Source: Bolinopsis microptera (taxonomy: Eukaryota > Ctenophora > Tentaculata > Lobata > Bolinopsidae). From it: a DNA stretch of 64,000 nt. Under the pieces are notes generated by a model that saw only the letters and a program-made list of their open reading frames with translations, was not told the DNA's origin and searched no databases. The DNA lies in NCBI RefSeq assembly GCF_026151205.1, contig NC_087076.1, positions 8,596,902-8,660,901 on the forward strand, read 5' to 3'. Both the position numbers and the translations under genes were made by a program. The stretch's first letter is position 1. Every line of letters begins with the position of its first letter. Positions 41,710 through 52,996 of this stretch are shown here, piece by piece.

Positions 41710-44175
41710 TTAAATGTTCTCGTCAGGATGGCCCCGAGGGTCAACCTCAGGCATCGTGTTTCCGAAATCATACATTTGCACCTCATCTGGCTTATCAAGC
41801 GCTTCAGGTCCGCTGTCTAAAGCTGGTGGTTGACTTGTTGTTTCATTGTTATCAGGCTCGTTCTGAGAAACTCCTTCTTCGACATTAGCTTGTTCGGAAT
41901 TTCCTGGATCAGAGAGATGGTCATCAGTGCCTTCATGCTTGCGGTGATGCCGGTGGTGATGCTTCCTGTCACCATGGTGATGACCATTACCACTTTTCGA
42001 ACTCTTTTTGTGGCCGTGATGATCTTTATGATGTCTTCTCTGATGATGATGGTGGTGCGGCTTTTCCATAGGGGCTTGTTGATGGTAAGGCATGCTGTGG
42101 TGAGAATCTGGTAAAATTATTGGTACTTCAGAGAGTGTACCAAAGTGGTCGATATCATGGTCTTCTACAGCATGAGTAAGCCGGTTTCTGCGATGTCTTG
42201 TCTTAGGTGCAGGACGAGCGTTCAGCTTCATGGCAGCAAACGTCCGGTCCTTGATGTCATTGAAGTGATCTTCGTCTGCATCCATACTAATTGAAGTGTC
42301 TAACTTCTGATACTTAACATTAGGATCAGCAAGAGCTACCGACTCGTCAACACAGGGAAGTTGGGGAGCTTTCACTACGTTTGCAACAGCGAATGTTTCA
42401 TCAGATTTAGAGGCTCTACCATGTAAGTTGTCGAAGACGTCATTTCTATCTGCAAGTTCCATTGCGTCCTTCTTCTCCAAGTTGTGAAACACAGCAAGAA
42501 TATCCACTGCATCACCGTGTTTAGCATGTTTGTCAAGCTTTTTGTTTGTAAACCATCTCATGAGGTAGGTGTTGTCAATGTGATCAAACCACTGCCTGTA
42601 GTAGTTTTCACCGTGTTTTCCTACTACCTCCTCGAAACCCCACATCACATGTGCCATAATGTGTTCAATGATCTCCTCATTCAAAGTGGGCTTTTTCTTT
42701 TCGTGTGTTCTGACATGAAGCAGTTTTACAAGAGGACCAATGGTAATGCCTTGGATGAACACGGTGAAAAAGATAACAGCATATGTAGTGGTTATAACCA
42801 GATTCTTCCATGGCAGACCCTCAGATAAAATGAATGCAAGTGAAAATGATATCGCGCCACGAAGACCACCATAAACCATAATAAACTGATCGACTTTAGC
42901 AATCTTCTGAATCCGGAACCTGTTTGATATGGCAACAAATGACACCACAACAAATGATCTGATTACAAGACACAGAATTATTGACCACCCTATGAAAGCC
43001 CAGTTGATATCAAAGTCTGCAGTCACCATACCAAGCCCCAAGAACATGAAGATCACAGATTCTGATATAACAGCCAGCATCTTCATAAAGTATTTGATGG
43101 TTGTGTGGGATTTTCTGCTTATATTCTCTTCTACATAGCGCTTCATACCAAAGCCACAAAAGATTATAGCCAAAATACCTGACCAATGGAACAATTCAGC
43201 TGTAATGTATGACAAATATGCAAAGAAGAATACCACTAGAGGCTCAACAACTCTCACATGAGTTAAAACTCTGGTAAAGAGCGATGTTATGATTGCGTAT
43301 ACCAGTCCTATCAATGTTCCTCCTCCACTAATTACCAGAAATGCTATGAGGCCAACTCCATATTCTTTGGTCTCTAACCCACCTTCGGTTCCAACAACAA
43401 CCGTCATAATTCTATATAAAACCACTGACACAGCATCATTGAGAAGAGATTCACCTTCAACAATAATGTGCAATACCTCATTGACATGGACAGAGTCAAA
43501 AACAGCCAGCACTGCAACTGGGTCCACGGCAGCAATCAGAGATCCAAACAGCAAACATCCAGGTAAGTCAATTGTCTGATCCACATCTGTTCCATTTGGA
43601 TTATGTGCTGCGTTTGTAACATCAATTGCTCCTGCTTGAATCAAATAGTGAAGACCTAGGCCAATCCCAAAGGAGTTAATCAATGTTCCAAATATAGCAA
43701 ATGACAAGATCAATCCAATGTTGTCAAAGAAATGTCGAGGAGGCATACACCAGCCAGCATCCAACACTATAGGTGGCAGCAAATACAGGAAGAATGTGGT
43801 TGAGTCAAATGAAATCAACATATTATCTTCACTGACTATTTCTTTCAGAATGAGACCAGCTAGCAATCCAAATATTATCAATACACAAGACTCAGGGCAA
43901 AATTTTGCAAACTTCTCCACTGTATGGTAAATAACCTTGACTCCAACGGCTAGCAAAACCCATATCACTAAAACCAAAGGAGTTTTCACCATTTCAATGT
44001 TCAAACTCACAATAGAGATTCCATGATGTTCCTTATCTTTGTGTTCAGATTTATCATCAGCGGTGCCTGGACAGTCATTAGAGCCTTTGTCAGCACTTTT
44101 CTCTCCATCTGAACTGCATGATGCAAGTGCCAACAACGATGTGAATATGACAATCCAGAATATCGATTTCTTCAT
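41710..44175 (-). CDS. Plasma-membrane Na+/H+ exchanger (SLC9A, NHE-type), single exon
   Basis: 821 aa in one exon. An N-terminal signal-like segment (IFWIVIFTSLLALASC) is followed by an acidic linker, about twelve membrane helices (about 62-490) and a long cytosolic tail. Family motifs are clear: LLPPI (132-136), VDPVAVLAVF (218-), GESLLNDAVSVVLY (241-, the acidic ion-binding site) and YGGLRGAI (435-). A glycosylation sequon NGT is at 194. The tail begins with the CHP-binding-like region (LNEEIIEHIMAHVMWGFEEV) and resembles epithelial NHE2/3/5 more than organellar NHEs. Residues 703-749 hold 19 histidines in 47 positions. It would exchange extracellular Na+ for cytosolic H+. Lack of introns contrasts with the intron-rich neighbours. 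The exact subfamily is not decided. Confidence 0.93.
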   Translation of the reverse strand: MKKSIFWIVIFTSLLALASCSSDGEKSADKGSNDCPGTADDKSEHKDKEHHGISIVSLNIEMVKTPLVLVIWVLLAVGVKVIYHTVEKFAKFCPESCVLIIFGLLAGLILKEIVSEDNMLISFDSTTFFLYLLPPIVLDAGWCMPPRHFFDNIGLILSFAIFGTLINSFGIGLGLHYLIQAGAIDVTNAAHNPNGTDVDQTIDLPGCLLFGSLIAAVDPVAVLAVFDSVHVNEVLHIIVEGESLLNDAVSVVLYRIMTVVVGTEGGLETKEYGVGLIAFLVISGGGTLIGLVYAIITSLFTRVLTHVRVVEPLVVFFFAYLSYITAELFHWSGILAIIFCGFGMKRYVEENISRKSHTTIKYFMKMLAVISESVIFMFLGLGMVTADFDINWAFIGWSIILCLVIRSFVVVSFVAISNRFRIQKIAKVDQFIMVYGGLRGAISFSLAFILSEGLPWKNLVITTTYAVIFFTVFIQGITIGPLVKLLHVRTHEKKKPTLNEEIIEHIMAHVMWGFEEVVGKHGENYYRQWFDHIDNTYLMRWFTNKKLDKHAKHGDAVDILAVFHNLEKKDAMELADRNDVFDNLHGRASKSDETFAVANVVKAPQLPCVDESVALADPNVKYQKLDTSISMDADEDHFNDIKDRTFAAMKLNARPAPKTRHRRNRLTHAVEDHDIDHFGTLSEVPIILPDSHHSMPYHQQAPMEKPHHHHHQRRHHKDHHGHKKSSKSGNGHHHGDRKHHHRHHRKHEGTDDHLSDPGNSEQANVEEGVSQNEPDNNETTSQPPALDSGPEALDKPDEVQMYDFGNTMPEVDPRGHPDENI

Positions 44176-44894
44176 TGCATTACATCTACTTAGTCATTCC
44201 TACTGCAGTAAGGTTAGTTACAATATAATAAGGCTTGCTGATTTCTAAGTATGTATACATACAATTATATAATTTACGACAAACTCACAACTTTAGAAGT
44301 GTGATTTAGTAACTTGTAACATCAAAGTTGTTATTAGTTCAATAATGAAATAAACAGTATTTTGGTAAATCTGGCCGAATGATGTTCCTGTCCCAGTTGA
44401 CCACTGATTAGAGGGGATGCTATATTAGGGGGAGTCAGTGCCCAAAAAGACCACAATTAAGGAGGGCCCATTGGGTCATTCCTTATTAAAAATTTAGTCT
44501 TACTAGAATATTATTGACAAAATTGATTTAATTAGTCGTTTTCTGAGCTCACTGTAAGTTACATGTTTTGAATAAGCTTTGAGTTTATTTAACAATATGA
44601 TACTCAGTTCGATAAAATTTTTGAAAATAAAAAATTCTTTCTGCATGATTACTAATCATTGATTAAGTTACGGTTCTCGTGGGGTTTAGAAGGTGCTTTG
44701 CCAGATATCAACCAGAAATTATTTTTTGAAAATTTTATTTTAAGGGGTACCTGATTTCAGTGCAGATTAAGATGTTTATTAATATATTTCAAAATTCAAA
44801 TAAACTTTACATCAATGTATTACAGTTATATTTAGAAAAGACCACAATATCTCCTGTGAGGCAAAACCATGGAAAATGAGAGCTAGATAAATCT
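44176..44894. other. 5' flank of the exchanger gene, nothing coding seen
   Basis: AT-rich sequence with no supported exon. It should contain the exchanger promoter; no TATA, E-box or CRE cluster stands out. Confidence 0.4.
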
Positions 44895-45695
44895 ACTGAT
44901 TCTGAGACTACAGATATATGAATTTCGGTAATACATTTAGCAAATATGAAGCCCGAATTAATACTTACAATTGATGTCATGTTCTACAAAACACTCATGC
45001 AAGTAACGAAATAGGCATGGAGTCGCTTATGTATGTGAAGCCTCAGTGCCAGTAATGGCAATTGTCAATATCTCTAAAACTTGTTGTTACTTAAGCAGAA
45101 GAAAAATAATCGGACACTGTTGGGTATAGTTTGTCGCCTCATGTGTGATGTAAAAGTTGATCATTAAAATTCTAGCAATTTCGATAATTGCCGAAATTAA
45201 ATGTAGTTACCATGCAGTGATTTCAAATTGATCTACAATAGATAATGCATGTACAATTATAGAAGTGTTTAGTAGAAGATGTGTTCCAATATCTGCCAAC
45301 TCATGAAGTAAAACAAATTATTTTAGTTAAACAAATTTTAATTGGTACCTAAAAAACATACCATATTTAATATATTAGTTACAAATAATTAATTAAAAGT
45401 TGTTTATAACAATCACACCCGCGCGCAGAAGCCCACATCATTGTGAGAATCCAGTCAGAATGGTAAGGCGGCGCGCAAGGTTTGATATCTTGACAAATAT
45501 AATGTCACGATTATTATAATTCAGAGAATTAGAAGCAAAATATTATTGATATGGAATTTCGGTCGTTAAAGCAGTTCAGGTGGTACACTGCAATGTAATA
45601 GGGAAATTCTGAGCACGAGTTTCATTAGGCTCCAATTTTATAGTGACATGTACTGTTTTCTATTAGTAAATCACGTTAACATTTGAACATCGGCA
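44895..45695 (+). repeat. Deletion-riddled near-copy of 46372-47300
   Basis: The order and content follow 46372-47300 (LINE endonuclease fragment plus MITE), but one to a few bases are missing every 5-15 positions; for example ttgatcattaaaattctagc against ttgcatcattagaactctta. The copy is about 14 percent shorter and has no open frame. It may be an old duplicate or an assembly product. Confidence 0.6.
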
Positions 45696-45769
45696 ATATT
45701 CCGTGATTGTTGGAACATTATATCCAACATTTTGCCCCCAAGTATTGAAAGTTTTTATGTGATGTTGAT

Positions 45770-45965
45770 CTATACATATAGGTTGCAGCTTTCGCCGCTC
45801 CTACTACCTCCTGATATGTAACTAAATTTGTTCATAAAGTTTGTAGGACAATTGTCATGTATGATTCTAAACATATAATTTGACAGATGGAGTTGTCGTC
45901 TAAGATGGATATTCCTGAGACTCAACACTATGCTCATACTCCCAGACGATGAGCGGTTCCTTTCC
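45770..45965 (-). pseudogene. LINE reverse-transcriptase C-terminal remnant
   Basis: The translated stretch contains LRRQLHLSNYMFRIIHDNCP followed by a sSRSGESCNLYV-type end, a pattern common at the end of LINE RT domains. Only about 60 residues remain. Confidence 0.45.
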
Positions 45966-46319
45966 TGCTGCTGCTCAACACAGGGAAGGTTACGTACCGT
46001 ACCCATGAATAAATTGACCAAAGAGGTATGCCCTGTCGCTGTACAAAATTCATTTTCATTAGCCAATATGTTTTAGGTCTGACTGTGCTTTGCACCATAA
46101 ATGCTATATTAAATCCAGTACAAACAAAATATATGAAGATTTCTACTGCCCTAACTTTGTACACTACTCGTTACAATCCGTTTATATATGAAGATACTGA
46201 CTCTGAAAAAAATAGTACTGGCATTGATGAAACACTTGTAAACAGTTAACATCAACTGATCACTTAATAACTGTAACCCATATAATGTTCAAGAATTTAA
46301 TAAAACATTTTGCAACCAA

Positions 46320-46760
46320 ATGAACGAGTACTCATCATTACTATTTCAAAATATCGATGGTAATAAATCTAACTTTGATACTCTGGCAAGAGAACTACAG
46401 AGATATATGAAGTTTTCGGTCATACCTTTAGCAGAAATAAATGAAGGCCCCGAATTAAATAACCTTTACCAATTGACTGGATACAATAGTTTCTACCAAA
46501 ACACTCAGCAAGATAAACGAAAAGGCACTGGAGTCGCTCTTTATGTATGTGATACCCTCAGTGCCACAGTAAATGGCAATTTGTCCCATATCTCTAAAAA
46601 CTTGTTTGTTACTTTAAGCAGCAAGAATACTCCGGTCACTGTTGGTGTATAGTTTATCGCCCTCCAAGTGGTGATGTAAATGTTGCATCATTAGAACTCT
46701 TAGCAATTCTCGATAATTTGCCGAAATTAAATGCAGTTACCTGGCAGGTGATTTCAAAAT
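46320..46760 (+). pseudogene. LINE endonuclease-domain fragment
   Basis: A 110-codon frame begins with NEYSSLLFQNIDGNKSNFD and runs through AEINEGPELNNLYQLTGY and KRKGTGVALYV, characteristic of the first half of APE-type endonuclease domains in LINE ORF2. After a stop at 46652 the next motif (YRPPSGDV) continues in another frame. No RT follows, so it is a 5' fragment. Confidence 0.65.
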
Positions 46761-47062
46761 TGATCTACATAATAAGGATAATGCTACTGTAAAACGTTAT
46801 GAGGAAGTTCTTTTCAGTAGAAGATTTTTCCCCTAATATCTCTGCCAACTCATGAGAGTAAAACAAAATTTTTTTTAGTAAAACAAAATTTTTATTCACC
46901 ACAAAACAATCAATACATATTTAATATTATTATACATTTACAAATAAATCTAAATTTAAATTCAGCTATATACACAATACACAGCCCGCCGCGCAGACAG
47001 CCACACATTGCTGAGAGATTCTCAGGTGCAGATGTAAGCGCCGCGCGCGCGAGGTTTGTTAT

Positions 47063-47245
47063 CTTACAATTACATGTCACGATATATTATTAATTATCAG
47101 AGAATTTTAGAAGCAAAATAATTATTGCATATTGGGAAAATTTCGGTCGTTAACGCAGTACAGACACTGCAATGCTAATAACGGAAAATTCTGAGGCACG
47201 AGTTTCATTCAGCTACCCAATTTATATGTGACATGTAATTGTATT
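47063..47245. mobile_element. MITE with TTACAATTACATGTCAC inverted ends, copy 2
   Basis: Ends ttacaattacatgtcac (47064-) and gtgacatgtaattgta (-47243) are exact inverted repeats over about 16 bp. It matches the copy at 29939-30243 and, with decay, 45490-45660. Confidence 0.65.
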
Positions 47246-47260
47246 AAATTCAGATAAATG

Positions 47261-47327
47261 TTAGTAATAATCGACGCTAACATTGTGCAACTGTAAATTG
47301 CAAAATGTCAACGTCGATTACTATTAA
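47261..47327. mobile_element. 67-bp hairpin element
   Basis: Left arm TTAGTAATAATCGACG and right arm CGTCGATTACTATTAA are inverted with two mismatches, and the arms extend further as ctaacatt / aatgtcaa. The loop is about 20 bases. It is a candidate minimal MITE. Confidence 0.45.
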
Positions 47328-48025
47328 ATCACATCTAGCAAGTTACTAATTCTTTGCACTATATATGTTACGTCACTATAGCATATGTCATTCATATTGT
47401 ACGTTATATAAGATAAAAATAAACATTTTATAATTGTTTCAATGTTCAACACTGCTAAAAAACAAATACCTACTTGCCCATCGATTAAGCAGTCGCCAAA
47501 ACAAGGCTCAAAGTTAATTTACCTTCACACCTCGTTTTGGAGACTAATAATAATAATAATAATTCTATACAGTTACATAATTGAAACAATTATGGCCCCT
47601 TATTGTGGGCAGAGTATGTGTCTTTATTGAATTGTCCTGATATAAACTTATCTGAGTGACTGCATTAAAATAATTTAAGGTGAGTTCTCTTAAAACTTTA
47701 AGACAATAGGAATAAATACTAGGACCTAATAAAATGAAAACAAAATGCAGCCATCTAATTTGTTGTTGAGCTTTCTCTTCTCCTACGGTTGACTAGAGGA
47801 ACCATCTTTGGCGAGTATTAGGAACTTAGACCATTACAAATACCGTGCTGTAAGTTTGCAAGGCATGTGGACTAAGTGGGTCGAGAGTACTCAACTTGAA
47901 AGTGGGTGTTGAGAATCCTCAACTATACTAAAGATAATGATGTTCAGAAGATGAGGCAGTAGAGTGAGTAGTAGAGGCTGAAGAAGAATAAATGTCACAA
48001 GAGATGAGCACTATAATAATCATCT
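47328..48025. other. LINE 3' region and flanking DNA
   Basis: On the minus strand this follows the stop of the LINE at 48026. It includes (TAA)n-like sequence at about 47545-47562. No independent gene is supported. Confidence 0.35.
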
Positions 48026-49095
48026 TTATGATAGTTCACCAATGGCAATTTGTGCTAGAGAGCGGAAGGCAGTGATGCTGTTATCACTATCATCTCTTAA
48101 GATAGACCATGATGGTTGGTCATTAAAGGAATGGTCCTGCAGGGTTTCCCTGTAAGAGCAGCTGCACAGTGGACAGTAGAAGAGTCTGTGATAATTGGTG
48201 TCCAATACCTTACAATTTGGACACTGAGGGTCGCAGTTGTTGGCTACCCTTGCCTGGAAGGCTGCAAAGGTGATGTCATGGCCATGTAGGAGAGACATAA
48301 CCTTAGTATCCGTGTTTCTGCTTGAGTAGCGAGGAAATAATCGTTTGCTCCTTTCATCAATGTTATCCAGTATCTGACCCTCACTCTGATTTATTCTTGG
48401 GTTCAGCAGGAGATTTTTATTCCAAGTAAACTCCATGAAGCGGATTATTTCTTCTTTTGAGTAGCTGACAACATCGTTCTGGACACTAGTCAGAAGGTCT
48501 ATTTTGCTTCTGTTTAGTTCTTTAGACCCAGTTTTCCACGTTAGAAACTTACATATCTCGTCAATATGGTGCTGGTATCGGTGGGCCTTTGCCTCCTCTG
48601 GCTGCAAGATGAGCCCTTGCATAAATGGGTCACTTGTAAGTGCTTTTATTATAAATTTTATAGTGACCATCTTGTAGGATATCTCAAGGGGTGGAATCCC
48701 AAGCGCAACAGAGGTCAAATCTTTGGGAGGATGGTGAGTGGCCCCGCTTATCTTCAAGAGGACCCTGGCATAAAAGTCTTTGAAAGTGTCGAGGTTATCT
48801 TTTAGCCATATAGGAGCAGCATATAGAAGTTTTGTGAGTACCACTGTTCTGAAGAGCATTCTGAGTGAGCTTGTATTCAGACCTCTGTGGCGGGTGGAGT
48901 TTTGGGTGATCCTGTGCCAGGCAAACCAGCATTGCTTGAGTTTGAATTTTGCGTGACCCTTGAATGTGAGCTTGTTGTCGATTGTTAATCCGAGAACAGT
49001 TGATTGATACGTATAGGTTATGGGTCTGCTGCCAATAATTAACGGACTTAAGGTTGTGACATCAGGTGCAGTTGAGGATGCTGGTGCGATCATTA

Positions 49096-52000
49096 CGGGT
49101 GTAAGGCTGTCAGAATGAAGGTGTTTTTATAAAAGCCACAAAATCTTTAAAAACAGCTGTTTTAAACCAGAAACTTCACAAACACCTAAAAACTAGGGAA
49201 AGTTTCCTTCCCGGGGTTTGGAATTGTTAAAATTTGCCAGTAAAAGGGAAAAAAATGGGCATGAAATATACCCCTTTTTAGACTACGGCTGTCAGAATGA
49301 AGTTTTGTATTTTGAGGCCTACATTACAAACAAAAAACTTTTTGGTTTATATTGGACTTGCAGGCAGTTAGGTAAATTATACACCAATACCATATCACCT
49401 CTTTTATCAACTAAATCACTATTCTTGGGGAATTATACAACATAGAAGGAAGACTGCGGCTGTCAGAATGAAGTTTTCCAAAACAAAGTTGTCCCCATTT
49501 TTCCATCATGGCTCTAGGAATCTTTTTAGACCCTCTATCGTTATTAACATATATCTGCAGCGTTATTCTACCCAAATCAAACATTCCTGGCATTTTGGTA
49601 TAAGTCAATAATCGCAATTTAGAAAACCTTCATTCTGACAGCCGTATTGAATAGTACACTTTTAAATTTTATATATTGGGCTGTGAGGTATTTCTAGGGC
49701 CTATGTTAGCTGTGTGTATGAACTAATTGACAAGTATGACCTTTTACACACTACAACTTTTTCCAATGCTGGCCCCCAATTACTGCACTAGGCCCCCAAT
49801 TATATTTATTGCATGTTATTGTCAACTTCAACTTGAAGAACAATCCATGGTTACAAGCTCTCTCTCATAACTGCTTGAAATCTCATTAAACTATATAAAA
49901 AAATAAGTATAAAGAATAAGGAAAAGGAACGGGAATGAAGCCAATACCAGAAGTGAAACCCCACCAAAGAATAATGGATCCTTAGGTAGACCTGGTGAAA
50001 TAAAGTAACTGAACTGTAAGTATAAGAAAAGACGGAAGGAATAAAGGAGAGCGGAAATAATGTTATGTGAACATCATCAGCAGATGACTTGGCACACCGG
50101 TTTCGGGGGTTTAATACCTGTACCGGTTTAATGTGCCAAGACCCCCTAGCAATCACTCGTCAGTGATCACCTGTCCACGTTAAATGTGATGTCAAGGATG
50201 TCGCTGACATCAAGTATACTGTATTTGTACAGAATACTAGGTCGGTCTTTCAGAAGCTTTCTGAATTTACTCTTCAGGAGTCTGTCATTATAACATCTTG
50301 AAAGAAGTGTCCTATAAAGGGTGTTGGTAGAACACAGAAAAGAATCAAGGTCAGAGATAATGGAAGAGTAACGAAGGACCTGACCGTAAAAAACATTATA
50401 ACCAACAGAAGAGGAAATATTACTGTTAGGAAAGGTGTACATGACCACAGGAAAGTTGAAGTCATCAAGTTTGTTGTAAAGCTTGGTGGCGACGTGTCCA
50501 GAGTTATTCATCAAGATGTTGATGTCGAGATAGTTTACGGACTTATTGTCGTCACCACTCCTCTCCATAAGCAGGTCAGGTGGATAAATGGACCTGATTA
50601 GGTTAGAGAAATACAAATAGTTCATGGTGTTGAGGTCGTCGACATATCTGCAGTTTCTTGAGAGGAGCTTAGCGAGACCGAACTTCTTTTCTTTGATTAG
50701 GCGTGTCATGTAGTTGAATTCACACTTCCCTAGCGAATTAAAGATCAGCGAACTGGCTACTAGAATTCCCTCCCATGGGAATGCCTTTCGTTTGCCTTAA
50801 AATCTGATCCCCAAAACAAACAAAAGTGTTAAACAGAATAAATGTAATAGCTGTTTTGAGTTTATCAGCAGAAAAACATAAGTATCCGTTATATTCCTTT
50901 TTAGAGAAAAAATTGTTGTTCTTATACAGAGAAACACAAATAAATTTATTCGTATTACTTAAGAGGAGATCTATTAGCTCGAAAAGCAGTGACTGTACAA
51001 CCTGAAGGTCTAGATTGGTATACAGAGTGGTAAAGTCGTATACCTGCATATTAAAAATCTCTAGTCTAGGCAGCCTTTCCAGGAACTGTTTAGAGCTGTT
51101 AATGCTCCAGTCGCAGTTAATTCCAGTATTGTTGTAGATAGAGTTGCAGTATTTGGAAAAGTATTCTTTTAAAACTTTTAAAGCTTTGTTGACTACAACT
51201 GATATCTGCTTAGTGGTACATTTACTGGCCCCAGCTATAAATCTAGACTTATAAGGATTCTTGTGAAGTTTAGGAATCCAAAAGATTCTCGGTAGACAAA
51301 GGTTGTCCTCAGAAACACGAATATTAAAGTTATCTTTAATGAGTTCACATGTTCCTGAATAATATCATCCTCTACAGAGTTAACCGGTTGATAAGTAGAA
51401 TTTCCACGACACTCTAGAGAAGTGAGATCGTAGCCAAGTTCGTTGAGAAGGGTTAAAAGATAAAACTTCTTGCAGACAAAACATAATTATTTGAAGCTTT
51501 ATCTACGGAGCAAATAATAAAAGAAGAAGAAAGACTGTCGAGATAAGATTTAACATCATCCCTTTGTAGAATTGAATTGTAGGGAGTGAAGTTATTAGGG
51601 GAGGAGGAGAGGAAGTTAAGGCGATTGGTGAAGATCCGGGAGACCTCATCTTTCCAATCCTGGAATTCCAAACATGAAAGTCCATGTTTCCTAGCCATAC
51701 GGGTGGCGAAGTTGGCTGACCACTCGTTGAGGCTCTCCAAGATTTGCTCAGGAGGAACAGACACAGGTTCCCTAAATTTGGTACCGTAACTCATGATGCC
51801 TCTTAAATCCTCGTGCTCAATGAAAGCAAGGTCACCGGTGATGATGTGGCCTCGAGGCTGATAGCAATAAGGGTAACTGGAACAGGGGCAATCACCTTCC
51901 AAGATGGAGGAAATAGTAGTATTATCAAGTGATTTAAGGAATCTATTATAATTAAAAAGCTTACGCCCGACAGGAATATCGTACTTATAGTAAACTTTTA

Positions 52001-52996
52001 AGGGAAGGAAAGGCGTAAGGTTTGGAGGGAGAAGAGTCAAGATCCTAGAATCACGAATGACTGATTCTATTCGGAGTTTATCAAATATTTTAGAACAATA
52101 GTGAAAAGTGATAAACTCGCTATTAACAGAGGTGATATTAGGAGAAGAAGTGCTGTCTTGGTCAGCAAAAGATTGTATAACAAGGAAAATGGCTCCAGAT
52201 TTGCAGAGGGAATGAGAGCTAAGTTGCTTGAGCTCGCCTTTTTGAAGGCTGCTTATAAATATCTTTATAAAAGTTGTATTTGCTTTCAGACATTTTTCTT
52301 TTTAAACTTTCATATTTATTGTCAATCTCTCTTATAGTGAGAGTCCTTTTGTATATTCTATCTTCATGGCTTTTGTTTTTCTTCTTTCTGCCATGTCCTC
52401 TTTTATATCTTTTTATTTTACTTTTAAAATAAATATCGTTAAAGTTGCTTTTAGAAATATTACCAGAAGCTTTTATGTTGTCATTGAGACCTAGAGGGTG
52501 AGCAGTGCTCAGGAGATTAATCCAAAGAAGTTCCCTGTCATTCTTTTATGTATCGGTTGTTTCTGATGTTTTTGATCAACTTTTTTTGAATGCAGAATAT
52601 CATCATTCTGACAGCCGCCATACCATCATTCTGACAGCCGTTTGAATTTTCTGTTTTAATTTGTTAACACATGTTTATTGAGGGTTTTTTAGGGTATGAA
52701 TGCATTCTTTTAGAGTTGTTTGATATACCAGTACCAGGTCTTATAGGGATAACTTTAACAACAAGATCACAAAACTGCCTCACATTTATGCAATGTCAAA
52801 ATTTGAAAGTGTATTTCCAAATATTTCAGTAATAAATCATTTTTAGCCTTTCTTTCAGTGATGGAAGTGTTTATTTGTGTTTTTAGTATATGCAAACCTG
52901 TTTAATATGCCCAAAATAAAGTTTCTAACAACGTAATTTGATTTTTGATAAAAACTTCATTCTGACAGCCGCATCATTCTGACAGCCTTACACCCG
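49096..52996. mobile_element. TIR transposon with TA duplication, inserted in the LINE
   Basis: The ends are 23-bp perfect inverted repeats starting CGGGTGTAAGGCTGTCAGAA, flanked by TA on both sides (49094-49095 and 52997-52998). The inner motif GGCTGTCAGAATGA recurs near 49105, 49287, 49458, 49630, 52604, 52625, 52967 and 52975. No transposase is seen. Bases of about 50167-52560 inside it are a decayed PLE, so the original element was probably a non-autonomous copy of roughly 1.5 kb. A TA target suggests Tc1/mariner-type mobilisation, but the ends are not ones I recognise. Confidence 0.75.
50167..52560 (-). pseudogene. Naiad-like PLE: GIY-YIG relic upstream of reverse transcriptase
   Basis: On the minus strand the order is a GIY-YIG C-terminal relic (RELLWINLLSTAHPLGLND at about 52480-52545), a Lys-rich linker, a Cys-rich region (DCPCSSYPYCYQPRGHIITG), a DKG-like motif (SVDKASNNYVL), PRIFWIPKLHK, RT motif A (YDFTTLYTNLDL), GIPMGGNSSSQFADL, catalytic YVDDL, NYLDINI and the thumb. 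GIY-YIG before RT is the permuted order described for Naiad/Chlamys PLEs. Frames break at least four times (near 52050, 51450, 51050 and 50720), so the copy is dead. It sits inside the TIR transposon. A hydrophobic 101-codon frame at 49851-50156 follows; I do not trust it as a gene. Confidence 0.75.

Noticed and set aside
47442-47630. 62-codon frame with a run of isoleucines
   Set aside because: The run comes from an ATA/TAA simple repeat; there is no other support.
49851-50156. Hydrophobic 101-codon frame 3' of the Naiad-like PLE
   Set aside because: Phe/Tyr/Ser-rich content is what TTT/TAT/TCT-rich DNA gives by chance; it may be PLE 3' sequence.
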